Shown piece after piece: positions 53,972-62,335 of a stretch of DNA of 64,000 nt. The notes beneath the pieces are model-generated. The model was not told the DNA's origin and made no database searches. It worked only from the letters and a program-made list of their open reading frames with translations. The position numbers and the translations under genes are program-made. Numbering within the stretch: the stretch's first letter is position 1; the number at the start of each line of letters is the position of its first letter. This stretch comes from Pseudomonas lijiangensis (lineage in GTDB: Bacteria > Pseudomonadota > Gammaproteobacteria > Pseudomonadales > Pseudomonadaceae), in contig NZ_CP076668.1 in assembly GCF_018968705.1 (NCBI RefSeq), forward strand, positions 2,739,001-2,803,000. The letters run 5' to 3'.

Positions 53972-56050
53972 TCAGAACTCCAGCGTGACCCCGGTATAGA
54001 GTGCGCGTCCATCACCCGGCGAATGCAGGGAGTCGACGGCGCCGTCCGGGTCGTACCAGACATACTCGTAGTAGCGGTTGGTGAGGTTCTTGAGCTGCAT
54101 ATCGAGACTGACCGAATCGCTGATCTTCCAGGTCGCGCCCAGGTTCATCAGCACATAACCGCCATAGGTGCCCTGGGTGTTTTCCCGCTCCAGATAATAG
54201 TTGGTCTGGCCGTTCATCCAGGCTGTCAGTTGCAGGGCGGGAGTGGCCTGATAGGTCATGCCGGCGTTGTAGACGTGATGGGGAATATGGTCGATTTCCC
54301 GGCCCTTGCTATTGGGCAGTGTCGCGCTGGGTTGAAGGATTTTCGAGTATTGCCATGAGTACGCCATCCATATTTCCGTGCGCTCGTTCGGGTGCAGGTT
54401 CACCTGCAGGTCATAACCCCAGCGCTGGGTTTCCCCGACGTTATCCGATTCGCCACTCGGGTCGTTGAGCCGGCGGCTGACCTCGCCACTGGCTTCCTGC
54501 TGCCAGTAGGCAACCCGGCCATCCACCCAGTCGGTTGGGGTGAACTTGATCCCGGTTTCCCAGCCTTCGTTGATCGACGGTGCCAGATCGGTATCCCGTG
54601 GCGGAATCTTGTAGGCCGCAGCCCCCGTGCCGACCTGAAAGGTACGCCCCCAGTTGGCATAGAAGCTGGCCACGTCCCAGGGCGAATACACCACGCTGAG
54701 TTTGGGCTGCTTGATCAGGCCATAGTCGTTGATGTCGTAATCCAGGCCTGTCATTTCGTTGGTGAAGTCGCCCTGGATCTTGTCGACCCGGTAAGCCGGG
54801 ATGATCTTCAGCGATTCGAAAGGCTTGATCTCGGCCTGGACGTAAGCGCCGTAGGTGTCGAAATCGAATTGCTGATCCCGGGTCTGGGCCTGACGAACCC
54901 GGTTGAGAGTGCGATAACGCTCGCTCTTGTTTTCCTGCTGCTGCATGTCTGCTCCACCTTCCACGGCAAAGTCATACAACCAGCTGACTTCCGGGCGCCA
55001 GGTCAGAGAGGTGAGGGCGCCGTACTGGGTTTCGTAGGCATCGCGCTCCTGCTGGGACGTCGTTCTCCAGTACTGGGTCCAGCGTCGGTCATCGAAGGTG
55101 TTGATATAGGTTTTGGCCGACCATGCAAGGGTGTCTGCCAGATCGGTATCGAAATGCAGGCTGACCTGATTCATGCGCCGGGTGCCCTTGTCCGTGGCGT
55201 TGTAGCTGTTGGTCATGGTTGGATGATGACGGGCATTGTCTTCGCTCAGGTAGCCGGGCTCCTGGGCTTCGGTTTCGTAATGCCGGGCAATCAGGCCGAT
55301 GCGATAACTCTCGTCGTCCGGGGTGTAGAACCACTTGCCGGACATGGAGAATTTGTCGGCTTCGGAGTGATCGCGATAACCATCGGATTTTTGATAGGCA
55401 AAGAAGTAGTTCTGGCTCCAGTTGCTGTTCTCAAAACCTTTGGAAAGCTGGGTTTCCCGGGTATTGAAGCTACCGTAGCGAATCCGCGCCTTGGTGTAAT
55501 TGCCGCCGGTGCGGGTCAGCATGTTGACGTTGCCCGCGATGTTGTTCAGGCCGTAACGGGCATCGCTGGTGCCGCGCACCACCTCGATGCTGTCCAGCTC
55601 CATGGGGAAAATCATGTCCATGAACGGCATGTTGCCGTCGTTGCTGTTGCTCGGAATGCCGTCGATCAACAGTTTCACCGCATTGATTTCGCCTTCACCG
55701 TTAAAACCGCGGAAGGAAATCTTGCCGGACGTGGTGCCCTGATTGAATTGGGTAAGGATCACGCCCGGAGCACGACTGAACAGCTCCCAACTGTAATTGA
55801 CCGGCATCTTTTCAAGGATGTCGCCACCCAGAATATCCACCGAACTCAGCACGCTGCTGGTGCTGAGCGGGCCGCTGCTGTTGCCCTGAACGGTGACGGA
55901 ACCGAGGGTCAGGGTCGAGTTTTCAATCTGGGTTTCGGCCAGTGCCGCGGACAGCGGCGTCAGGGCAAATACCCCACAGGTCAGCGCCTGACAGAGAGAA
56001 CGGGACACAGGGGCATGCATTGCACGTGGCAATGTAGAAAAAACAGGCAT
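53972..56050 (-). CDS. TonB-dependent outer-membrane receptor
   Basis: 692 residues from the ATG at 56050 (AGGAAGT 7 bases upstream); an apparent 726-codon frame reaches 56152 but without a site. A signal peptide (to about 37, ending SAALAE) is followed by TLTLGSVTVQGNSSG (TonB-box region), the plug domain (about 70-190, RGTSDARYGLNNIAGNVNMLTR), and a 22-strand barrel ending YTGVTLEF. It imports a metal chelate or other large ligand with TonB energy. The next gene on the same strand is Cys/His-rich (DUF2946-like), a combination known around copper-related TonB receptors, so a metal role is possible. The ligand cannot be read from sequence. Confidence 0.92.
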   Translation of the reverse strand: MPVFSTLPRAMHAPVSRSLCQALTCGVFALTPLSAALAETQIENSTLTLGSVTVQGNSSGPLSTSSVLSSVDILGGDILEKMPVNYSWELFSRAPGVILTQFNQGTTSGKISFRGFNGEGEINAVKLLIDGIPSNSNDGNMPFMDMIFPMELDSIEVVRGTSDARYGLNNIAGNVNMLTRTGGNYTKARIRYGSFNTRETQLSKGFENSNWSQNYFFAYQKSDGYRDHSEADKFSMSGKWFYTPDDESYRIGLIARHYETEAQEPGYLSEDNARHHPTMTNSYNATDKGTRRMNQVSLHFDTDLADTLAWSAKTYINTFDDRRWTQYWRTTSQQERDAYETQYGALTSLTWRPEVSWLYDFAVEGGADMQQQENKSERYRTLNRVRQAQTRDQQFDFDTYGAYVQAEIKPFESLKIIPAYRVDKIQGDFTNEMTGLDYDINDYGLIKQPKLSVVYSPWDVASFYANWGRTFQVGTGAAAYKIPPRDTDLAPSINEGWETGIKFTPTDWVDGRVAYWQQEASGEVSRRLNDPSGESDNVGETQRWGYDLQVNLHPNERTEIWMAYSWQYSKILQPSATLPNSKGREIDHIPHHVYNAGMTYQATPALQLTAWMNGQTNYYLERENTQGTYGGYVLMNLGATWKISDSVSLDMQLKNLTNRYYEYVWYDPDGAVDSLHSPGDGRALYTGVTLEF

Positions 56051-56159
56051 AGCACTTACTTCCTGGAGACCAAGATATTTCGAGGACGTGGAATGGCCGT
56101 TCAAGGCGTTCCAGCGCCAGACAGGAAAAGCCGCGCCAGAGTCGGCGGGCAAGGCGTGG

Positions 56160-56540
56160 TCAGGCCAGGGGAGAAGCGCGCGGGGTCAGACTGGGCCAGC
56201 GGACCCTGGGATGCAGCGTTGGCTGCTCGGGGTTGGCCAGTGCCGTGTCAGGGGTGTAGCGAGGCAGGAAGTGACGGTAGTAATCGGATGGCAGGGCTGC
56301 CAGTCCGGCATGGCCACAGCAACAGTCGCCATGCTGCATGGCGGCTTTCGAGGAAGCGGGTTGCAGGGTATCGATCAGTTTCTTGAAGCCGGGCGGCAAG
56401 GCGGTCGAACCGCTCCCCGAGCAAAACCCGCCCCACAACAATAAATGAGTATCCGGCGTCTGCATGGCGCGGCTCATCGGCATGGCCAACATATTGAGCA
56501 ATATGGCCAGGCAGGCGATCCAGGGACTGATGCGTTTCAT
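56160..56540 (-). CDS. DUF2946-like Cys/His-rich exported protein
   Basis: 126 residues from the ATG at 56540 (alternative ATG at 56549; neither has a strong ribosome site). A signal peptide (WIACLAILLNMLAMPMSRA) precedes a short mature part with GFCSGS and MQHGDCCCGHAG; four Cys and two His lie close together, so metal binding is likely. Length and pattern suggest DUF2946, whose members sit near TonB-dependent copper receptors. It is upstream of the TonB receptor with a 109-base gap on the same strand, probably one operon. The Cys-rich site may be a metal-handling motif; function unproven. Confidence 0.7.
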   Translation of the reverse strand: MKRISPWIACLAILLNMLAMPMSRAMQTPDTHLLLWGGFCSGSGSTALPPGFKKLIDTLQPASSKAAMQHGDCCCGHAGLAALPSDYYRHFLPRYTPDTALANPEQPTLHPRVRWPSLTPRASPLA

Positions 56541-56857
56541 TGAAGCCATGGGTGGGCCCGGAGCAGGAAGGCCGCCATTTAGCCGTATTTGATCAGGGAA
56601 TGTAAATGCTTCTGTGGGCAGGATTTTCAGTGCATGGAGCGTGATACAAGGGGTGGGGTGTGGCTATTTGGCATCTTGATATTTTGCCAGCACGCGCGTG
56701 GCCTGAGGGACGGCTCTCTGGATATTTCGCTTCAACAGGAGAGCTGCATTCCCAAGGCTCATCAGCCGCTACCGGCAATCTCTTGTAACGAGAGGAACCA
56801 TTGACCGTTCAATCCAGTCATTTGTGACTGATCCGGTCCTGCCATCGAGTTGTAGTC
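56541..56857. promoter_or_regulatory. Divergent region between the metal-receptor operon and arsB
   Basis: 317 bases holding the promoters of two divergent units. No gene: short frames (56589-56804 plus, 56593-56778 minus) have no ribosome site. No ArsR-type or MerR-type palindrome was seen. Confidence 0.35.
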
Positions 56858-58147
56858 ATGCTGATTGCGCTGCTGATTTTCGTTGTCACCATCATTCTGG
56901 TCATCTGGCAACCCAAGGGGCTGGGCGTCGGCTGGAGCGCAACCTTCGGTGCGGTTCTGGCGCTGTTGACCGGTGCAGTCAGCCTGAATGACATTCCTGC
57001 CGTCTGGCATATCGTGTGGAATGCCACCGGTACGTTCATCGCCCTGATCATCATCAGCCTGTTGCTGGATGAAGCCGGTTTCTTCGAGTGGTCTGCGCTG
57101 CACGTGTCGCGTTGGGGCGGGGGGAGCAGCAAAAAGCTGTTTGCCTTCATCATCCTGCTGGGCGCTGCGGTTTCTGCCTTGTTTGCCAATGACGGGGCCG
57201 CGCTGATTCTGACGCCCATCGTGATTCCCATGTTGCTGGCGTTGCGGTTCTCACCGGCGGCAACCCTGGCGTTCGTCATGGCTGCCGGATTCATTGCCGA
57301 TACAGCCAGCCTGCCACTGGTGGTTTCGAATCTGGTCAATATCGTTTCAGCCGACTACTTCGACATTGGTTTCAAGCGCTATGCCTCGGTCATGGTGCCG
57401 GTCAATTTCGTCAGTATCGCGGCCACGCTGGGGATGCTGATGTGGTATTTCCGCAAGGAACTGCCTGCCACTTACGACGTGCAGCATCTCCAGCGACCTG
57501 CCGAGGCGATTCGCGATCGTGCGACCTTTATCGCAGGCTGGTGGGTTCTGGGATTGTTGCTGGTGGGCTGCTTCGTGATCGAGCCTCTCGGCATACCGGT
57601 CAGTGCTATCGCTGCTTTCTGTGCCCTGGTGCTCTATGTCATCGCGGCGATGGGGCACAGGATCGGAACCCGCAAGGTGCTCAAAGGCGCGCCTTGGCAG
57701 GTGGTGGTGTTTTCCCTGGGAATGTACCTGGTGGTCTACGGCCTGAAGAACGCCGGCCTGACCGATTACATCGCCGGGATTCTTACCGTGTTCGCCGGGT
57801 ATGGCGTCTGGGGCGCCTCTCTGGGCACCGGGCTTTTGAGCGCCTTGCTGTCGTCGATCATGAACAACATGCCGACCGTCCTGATCGGGGCGCTATCCAT
57901 TCATGCCACCGGAGTCGATGGCGTCATCCGCGATGCCATGGTCTACGCCAACATCATCGGCTGCGACCTGGGACCCAAGATCACCCCCATAGGCAGCCTC
58001 GCCACACTGCTCTGGCTGCACGTACTCGCCCGCAAGAACATCACGATCGGTTGGGGCTACTACATGAAGGTCGGCATCGTGCTGACGCTTCCCATCCTGC
58101 TCATTACGCTGAGTGCGTTGGCGGTAAGGTTGGGGGGAGTAAGCTAG
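56858..58147 (+). CDS. arsB: ArsB-type arsenite/antimonite efflux permease
   Basis: 429 residues, the standard ArsB length, with about 12 membrane helices. Family segments are [17 protein letters not shown] (about 108-124), [18 protein letters not shown] (about 146-163), and the late [15 protein letters not shown]...[21 protein letters not shown]. It pumps As(III)/Sb(III) out of the cytoplasm by proton exchange. No arsR, arsC, arsH or arsA gene adjoins it, so it is an orphan copy and its control is unclear. The ATG at 56858 has only a weak site (CGAG). A perfect inverted repeat (58167-58197) follows its stop. Confidence 0.92.
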   Translation: MLIALLIFVVTIILVIWQPKGLGVGWSATFGAVLALLTGAVSLNDIPAVWHIVWNATGTFIALIIISLLLDEAGFFEWSALHVSRWGGGSSKKLFAFIILLGAAVSALFANDGAALILTPIVIPMLLALRFSPAATLAFVMAAGFIADTASLPLVVSNLVNIVSADYFDIGFKRYASVMVPVNFVSIAATLGMLMWYFRKELPATYDVQHLQRPAEAIRDRATFIAGWWVLGLLLVGCFVIEPLGIPVSAIAAFCALVLYVIAAMGHRIGTRKVLKGAPWQVVVFSLGMYLVVYGLKNAGLTDYIAGILTVFAGYGVWGASLGTGLLSALLSSIMNNMPTVLIGALSIHATGVDGVIRDAMVYANIIGCDLGPKITPIGSLATLLWLHVLARKNITIGWGYYMKVGIVLTLPILLITLSALAVRLGGVS

Positions 58148-58215
58148 AAGCTGCAAGCCGTAAGCTTCAAGCTGCAAGCTTTTAACTTGCAGCTTGAGGC
58201 TTGTGGCTTGTGGCT
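58144..58215. repeat. AAGCTGCAAGC repeat cluster with 12-bp hairpin
   Basis: Tandem and inverted variants of AAGCTGCAAG / CTTGCAGCTT. A perfect 12-bp inverted repeat TCAAGCTGCAAG (58167-58178) and CTTGCAGCTTGA (58186-58197), with a 7-base loop containing TTTT, begins 20 bases after the arsB stop and can act as a terminator. It belongs to the same word family as the clusters at 34366 and 41881. Confidence 0.8.
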
Positions 58216-58374
58216 TGTGCGCCAAACCCCTTCTAAACATATTCAAATTAGTTATTTATCGACTTCAATCAAGTCCATTACGCTATATGTAATCGCGTCT
58301 TTTCCGAGGCGTCGTTTATTGCAGTGTGATTCGTCGCGGTCTGCTTTTCTCTGGTTTCCTGTGTCGAGTTCTCC

Positions 58375-59913
58375 ATGAAAGATCCCTTGGTCAGTACCCG
58401 TGGGCTGGGCAAGTCGTTTGGTTCGAGCCGGGTCTTGCAGGGGATCGATCTTGATCTTTATCCCGGTGAGGTCGTGGCCTTGCTGGGAGCCAATGGTGCT
58501 GGCAAGTCCACTCTGGTAAAGATCCTCTCCGGCAGCCATGGCCATGATGCGGGCGAGTTGCAGGTCGGGGGCAGGGTATGTGCTTTTGCTTCACCTCATG
58601 AGGCGCGTCGCGCTGGCATCGTTGCCGTTCACCAGCAGGTTGACGAGGCGGTGGTGCTGGGTTTCAGCGTGGCCGAGAATCTGGTGCTGGATGAACTGTG
58701 TCAGCCACAAGGTTCCATCTGGAGCAGGCGGCGAAGTCTGCATGAGCGGGCGGCACAGATTGCCGCTGGTCTGGATTTGCATCTGCCGCTGGATTCCACC
58801 ATCGAAAGCCTCGGCACGGCTGAACGGCAACTGGTGGTGCTGGCTCGTGCGCTTGCCCTCAAACCCCGATTGCTGGTGCTGGATGAGCCCACGGCTTCGT
58901 TGTCAGCGACCGAGGCCGAGCGTCTGTTCGCGTTGATCGACGTCCTGCGCGAGCGTGGCGTCTGCATTCTCTATATTTCTCATCGTCTCTCAGACCTTCA
59001 GCGCATTGCCGACCGGGCAATCGTGTTGCGCGACGGGCGCCTGGCAGGCGAGTTCGCAGCTCCGCTGGATCTTGCCGCTGCCGTGCAGGCCATGCTTGGC
59101 AGTGAGCTGGCGCCGGTAGTTCATCAGCAGACAGAACAAGGCCGTGAAGTCCTGCGGGTGCGTGGTTGCCGACTCACTGAATCCAGCGCGACGTTCGATT
59201 TCAACCTGCACGAAGGCGAAGTGGTCGCCATGACCGGCTTGCTGGGCGCGGGTAAAAGCGAGATCGCTGAACTCTTCTACGGCCTGCGCAAGGCTGTTGC
59301 AGGTGTCATGGAACTGGATGCTCGGCCCTGGGCACCGAAGTCGCCACGGGAGGCCATTGCGGGTGGGGTGTTCATGGCCAGTGAGGATCGCGTACGTGGT
59401 TCGCTGGTGCCGGGCTTTTCACTGAGCCGGACCCTGACCCTGCCTTTTTTGCAGCGGTTCAGCCGTGGCGGCTTCATTGATGCTGGCGCAGAGCGTGCGG
59501 CAGTGCAGGCGCAGGTTCAGGCCCTTGGCATCAAGTGCTCAGGCCCTGATGTGCCGATGGAGACGCTTTCCGGCGGCAATCAACAGAAAGTGGTGCTGGC
59601 CCGCTGGTTGCTGGGCAATGGTCGACTGCTGATTCTCGACGAGCCGTTTCAAGGCGTTGATATCCGCGCTCGCCGGGAGATTGGTGCGCGGATTCGGGAC
59701 AGTGCCGGTCATCGCGCCACGCTGGTGATCTGCTCCGATCCCGACGAAGCACTGGAAATTGCCGACCGGATTCTGGTGATCCGTAACGCCAGTGTCGTCG
59801 CCGACTGTCCCCGTGCCGGTCTGCAGCGGGAGCGACTGGTGGCGCACATGGCGGGCGTAGCGCCGCAACCCTCTATCAACCCTTTGCATCGCCAAGGAGC
59901 CACGCTTGCCTGA
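58375..59913 (+). CDS. Sugar ABC transporter, duplicated ATPase subunit (RbsA-like)
   Basis: 512 residues with two ABC domains. The first has Walker A GANGAGKST (about 40-48), LGTAERQLV in the signature position and Walker B LVLDEPTASLS. The second has the degenerate P-loop GLLGAGKSEIAELFYGLR and a signature SGGNQQKV with Walker B LILDEPFQGVD, exactly as in RbsA/XylG/MglA. It powers import by the permease and binding protein downstream. The ATG at 58375 has only a weak site. The stop overlaps the permease start by 8 bases. Substrate class: a monosaccharide or nucleoside-like compound. Confidence 0.92.
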   Translation: MKDPLVSTRGLGKSFGSSRVLQGIDLDLYPGEVVALLGANGAGKSTLVKILSGSHGHDAGELQVGGRVCAFASPHEARRAGIVAVHQQVDEAVVLGFSVAENLVLDELCQPQGSIWSRRRSLHERAAQIAAGLDLHLPLDSTIESLGTAERQLVVLARALALKPRLLVLDEPTASLSATEAERLFALIDVLRERGVCILYISHRLSDLQRIADRAIVLRDGRLAGEFAAPLDLAAAVQAMLGSELAPVVHQQTEQGREVLRVRGCRLTESSATFDFNLHEGEVVAMTGLLGAGKSEIAELFYGLRKAVAGVMELDARPWAPKSPREAIAGGVFMASEDRVRGSLVPGFSLSRTLTLPFLQRFSRGGFIDAGAERAAVQAQVQALGIKCSGPDVPMETLSGGNQQKVVLARWLLGNGRLLILDEPFQGVDIRARREIGARIRDSAGHRATLVICSDPDEALEIADRILVIRNASVVADCPRAGLQRERLVAHMAGVAPQPSINPLHRQGATLA

Positions 59914-60931
59914 GTCGATTTCTTCAAACGCCCTGAAGCCAAGGCCATGGGAGTCATTGCTGCGCTTCACCATCCATTACGGGCTCTTGCTGCTCCTGGC
60001 GCTGGTGGTCGTGTTGTTTGCGGTACTGGAACCCGCGTTTCTGCGGGTCGGTAATCTGTTCATCATTTTGCAATCGGTTTCCATCGTGGCGCTGCTGGCC
60101 TTGGGAGTGACCCTGAGCATGTCGGTGGGCGGGCTCGACCTGTCAATCGGCGCGGTGGCCGCCATGAGCCTGATGTGCGCCAGCTATGTGATGGTGGTTC
60201 TGGACTGGGGACCGTTGCCTGCGATTTTCATCAGTCTGGGCTGCGGGGCGCTTGTGGGTTTGCTCAACGGATTTCTGATCGTGCGCATGGGCATCCCGGA
60301 TATTCTCGCGACCCTGGGCAGCATGTTTCTGATTATTGGCCTGCAACTGATCCCCACGGGTGGCCGTTCCATTGCGGTAGGCATGACTCTGCCCAACGGC
60401 GACGAAGCGTCCGGCAGTTTCAGTGCGGCTTTTCTGGCGATTGGTCGTGCCCGCTTGTGGGACACGGTACCGGTACCGGTACTGGTCATGCTGGTGGTCG
60501 CGCTACTGGTCTGGGGCTTTCTTGAACTGACCCGCTTTGGCCGGGTGTTCTACGCCATCGGTGGCAACGAGCGGGCGGCGCGTCTGGCCGGTGCTCCGGT
60601 GGAAAAATACAAACTGCTGGCTTATGTGCTGTCGGCATTGCTGGCGTCACTGGGTGGCCTGTTGCTGGCTGCCCGGCTGGGGCGCGGCGATGTCAGTTCC
60701 GGCAATGGTCTGGTGCTTGATGCACTGGGGGCAGCACTGATCGGTTTTGCCGTGCTCGGTGCACGCAAACCCAATGCGTTTGGCACGCTGGTGGGCGCAC
60801 TGCTGGTTGCAACCCTGCTCAACGGCCTGACCATGCTCAATGCACCTTATTACACCCAGGATTTCGTCAAGGGCGCGGTACTGGTCCTGGCGCTGATGTT
60901 TACCTTCGGCCTCGCGCAACGGGCGCGCTGA
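59906..60931 (+). CDS. Sugar ABC transporter permease (RbsC-like)
   Basis: 341 residues, about ten membrane helices. The start is a TTG at 59906, supported by AAGGAG 5 bases upstream and by overlap with the ATPase gene; no ATG fits. RbsC/XylH-family segments are LALGVTLSMSVGGLDLSIGAVAAMS (about 70-94) and GNERAARLAGAPVEKYK (about 217-233, the ATPase contact loop). The C-terminus ends LAQRAR. It forms the inner-membrane channel of the transporter, with the adjacent ATPase and binding protein. Same operon. Confidence 0.92.
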   Translation: MPESISSNALKPRPWESLLRFTIHYGLLLLLALVVVLFAVLEPAFLRVGNLFIILQSVSIVALLALGVTLSMSVGGLDLSIGAVAAMSLMCASYVMVVLDWGPLPAIFISLGCGALVGLLNGFLIVRMGIPDILATLGSMFLIIGLQLIPTGGRSIAVGMTLPNGDEASGSFSAAFLAIGRARLWDTVPVPVLVMLVVALLVWGFLELTRFGRVFYAIGGNERAARLAGAPVEKYKLLAYVLSALLASLGGLLLAARLGRGDVSSGNGLVLDALGAALIGFAVLGARKPNAFGTLVGALLVATLLNGLTMLNAPYYTQDFVKGAVLVLALMFTFGLAQRAR

Positions 60932-60958
60932 GCCTCACTGTCAGAGAAGGAATACTCG

Positions 60959-62014
60959 ATGCATCGACTCATCACTCGCGGGCTGCGACGCCTGCTTGCG
61001 GCCACGCTGGTCGCTTCCCTGGCCACAGGTGCCAGTGCTGCCGGGATTGCCGGTGCGCCTGCGCCGTTCGACAAGGGCGGCGTGAACATCGCGCTGGTGG
61101 GTTATCTGTTCTCGGGCGACTTCCCCGAGGCTTACCTGCGCGGTGTGGAAAAACAGTCCGAGGCATTGGGGATCAACCTGCGTCTGTTCGATGCGCGGCA
61201 ACAGGCGGCGTCGCAGCGGGAGATGCTGGAACAGGCCATCGACCTGGGCGTGGACGGCATCATCGTGCAACTTGGCCTGGCTGAAACCCTCAAGGACACC
61301 GTGGCCAAAGCCGTCGCCAAAGGCATCAAGGTGGTCGCCTTCGATATCGATCTGGGCAATCCGCAGGTCACCCAGATCGAACAGGATCACCACCAACTGG
61401 CACGTCTGGCTCTGGATCAGGCGCTCAAGGACAACGGCAACGCATTCCAGGCGGGTTATGTGTTCATCGGTGGCTTCACGCCAATGGAGCGCCGCGATGA
61501 AATCTGGCGTCAGGTCAAGGCGGACAACCCCGGCATCGTCGAGAAAGCGCGTTTCGGCACGCTCAATCCGCCCATTGCCAACTCGGTGGCGGATCAGGCC
61601 AGTGCCGTACTGCGGGCCAACCCTGGTTTGCAGGTGATTTTCGCGCCCTTCGACGAGTTCGCCAAAGGCGCAAAGATTGCGGTCGATGAGGCAGGCCTTG
61701 GCAAGCAGATCAAGATCTACAGTGCCGACATTTCCACCGCCGATATCCAGATCATGAAAGAGCCCGGCAGTGCCTGGGCTGCGACGGCTGCGGTAAACCC
61801 GGAAGTGGCAGGCGCCATCAGCGTGCGCAGTCTGGCCATGCGTATTGCCGGTGAAGATCCGGGAGCCCGCGTGCTGGTGCCGCCAACCCTGATCACCCGC
61901 CAGCAGTTGCTGGACCTGGATGTGAAGAATGTCCGTGATCTGGCGAAGAAAGTGCCAGCGTTCGGTGAAGCGGCAGGTGTTGCGCGTTCGGCCTGGATTC
62001 CGTTGGCCAAATAG
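60959..62014 (+). CDS. Sugar-binding periplasmic protein of the ABC transporter (RbsB-like)
   Basis: 351 residues with a signal peptide (MHRLITRGLRRLLAATLVA..., cleaved near residue 27 at ASA). The mature protein has two lobes of the ribose/galactose-binding (peripla_BP_4) type: NIALVGYLFSGDFPEAYLRGVEKQSEALGI at the start, DLGVDGIIVQLG, and VAFDIDLGNPQV at the hinge. AGAAGGAA precedes the ATG at 60959. Third gene of the operon. The ligand is not clear: residues match the family but not a specific sugar. Confidence 0.91.
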   Translation: MHRLITRGLRRLLAATLVASLATGASAAGIAGAPAPFDKGGVNIALVGYLFSGDFPEAYLRGVEKQSEALGINLRLFDARQQAASQREMLEQAIDLGVDGIIVQLGLAETLKDTVAKAVAKGIKVVAFDIDLGNPQVTQIEQDHHQLARLALDQALKDNGNAFQAGYVFIGGFTPMERRDEIWRQVKADNPGIVEKARFGTLNPPIANSVADQASAVLRANPGLQVIFAPFDEFAKGAKIAVDEAGLGKQIKIYSADISTADIQIMKEPGSAWAATAAVNPEVAGAISVRSLAMRIAGEDPGARVLVPPTLITRQQLLDLDVKNVRDLAKKVPAFGEAAGVARSAWIPLAK

Positions 62015-62025
62015 AATGGATGTTT

Positions 62026-62078
62026 TTCGCGAATGAATTCGCTCCCACAAGTGTGGGAGCTGGATTTATCCGCGAAAG
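62026..62078. repeat. REP palindrome pair
   Basis: TTCGCGAATGAATTCGCTCCCAC (62026-62047) and GTGGGAGCTGGATTTATCCGCGAA (62053-62076) are inverted copies of the REP motif, only 5 bases apart. They follow the binding-protein stop and precede the TonB receptor promoter. Confidence 0.8.
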
Positions 62079-62335
62079 CCCCATGTAACTGTTGCCTGTC
62101 CAACAACTAATGTTGCAAGGGAAACAGTGTTTAAAGCCGATATAACCTAAGTGTTATTGGTTCTTTGGCATTGAATGCCGCCTCGTCTAATGTCCTGTCT
62201 TCAAAGGGTTTTATTGGCTCTTTGTGTCTTGTTTGCATTGATCTTGCTACTTGCCCGAATTTAAGAATTACAGCAGAAAGCCGCTGCAACGCTTGCTTGT
62301 CGGCAGGTATTTCTGCGCCCCAAAGGAGCCGTTCC
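62079..62335. promoter_or_regulatory. Upstream region of the TonB receptor gene
   Basis: 257 bases. Two near-identical words, TATTGGTTCTTTG (62155) and TATTGGCTCTTTG (62212), lie 57 bases apart in the same direction and could be regulator sites. Further upstream AACTGTTGCC...GGGAAACAGT (62089-62127) is a loose inverted pair. AAAGGAG (62321-62327) is the ribosome site of the receptor. Confidence 0.4.

Noticed and set aside
54392..56386. 664-codon plus-strand open frame opposite the TonB receptor
   Set aside because: Shadow of the receptor gene. The receptor has signal peptide, plug and barrel; the plus frame has no recognisable domain or start signal.
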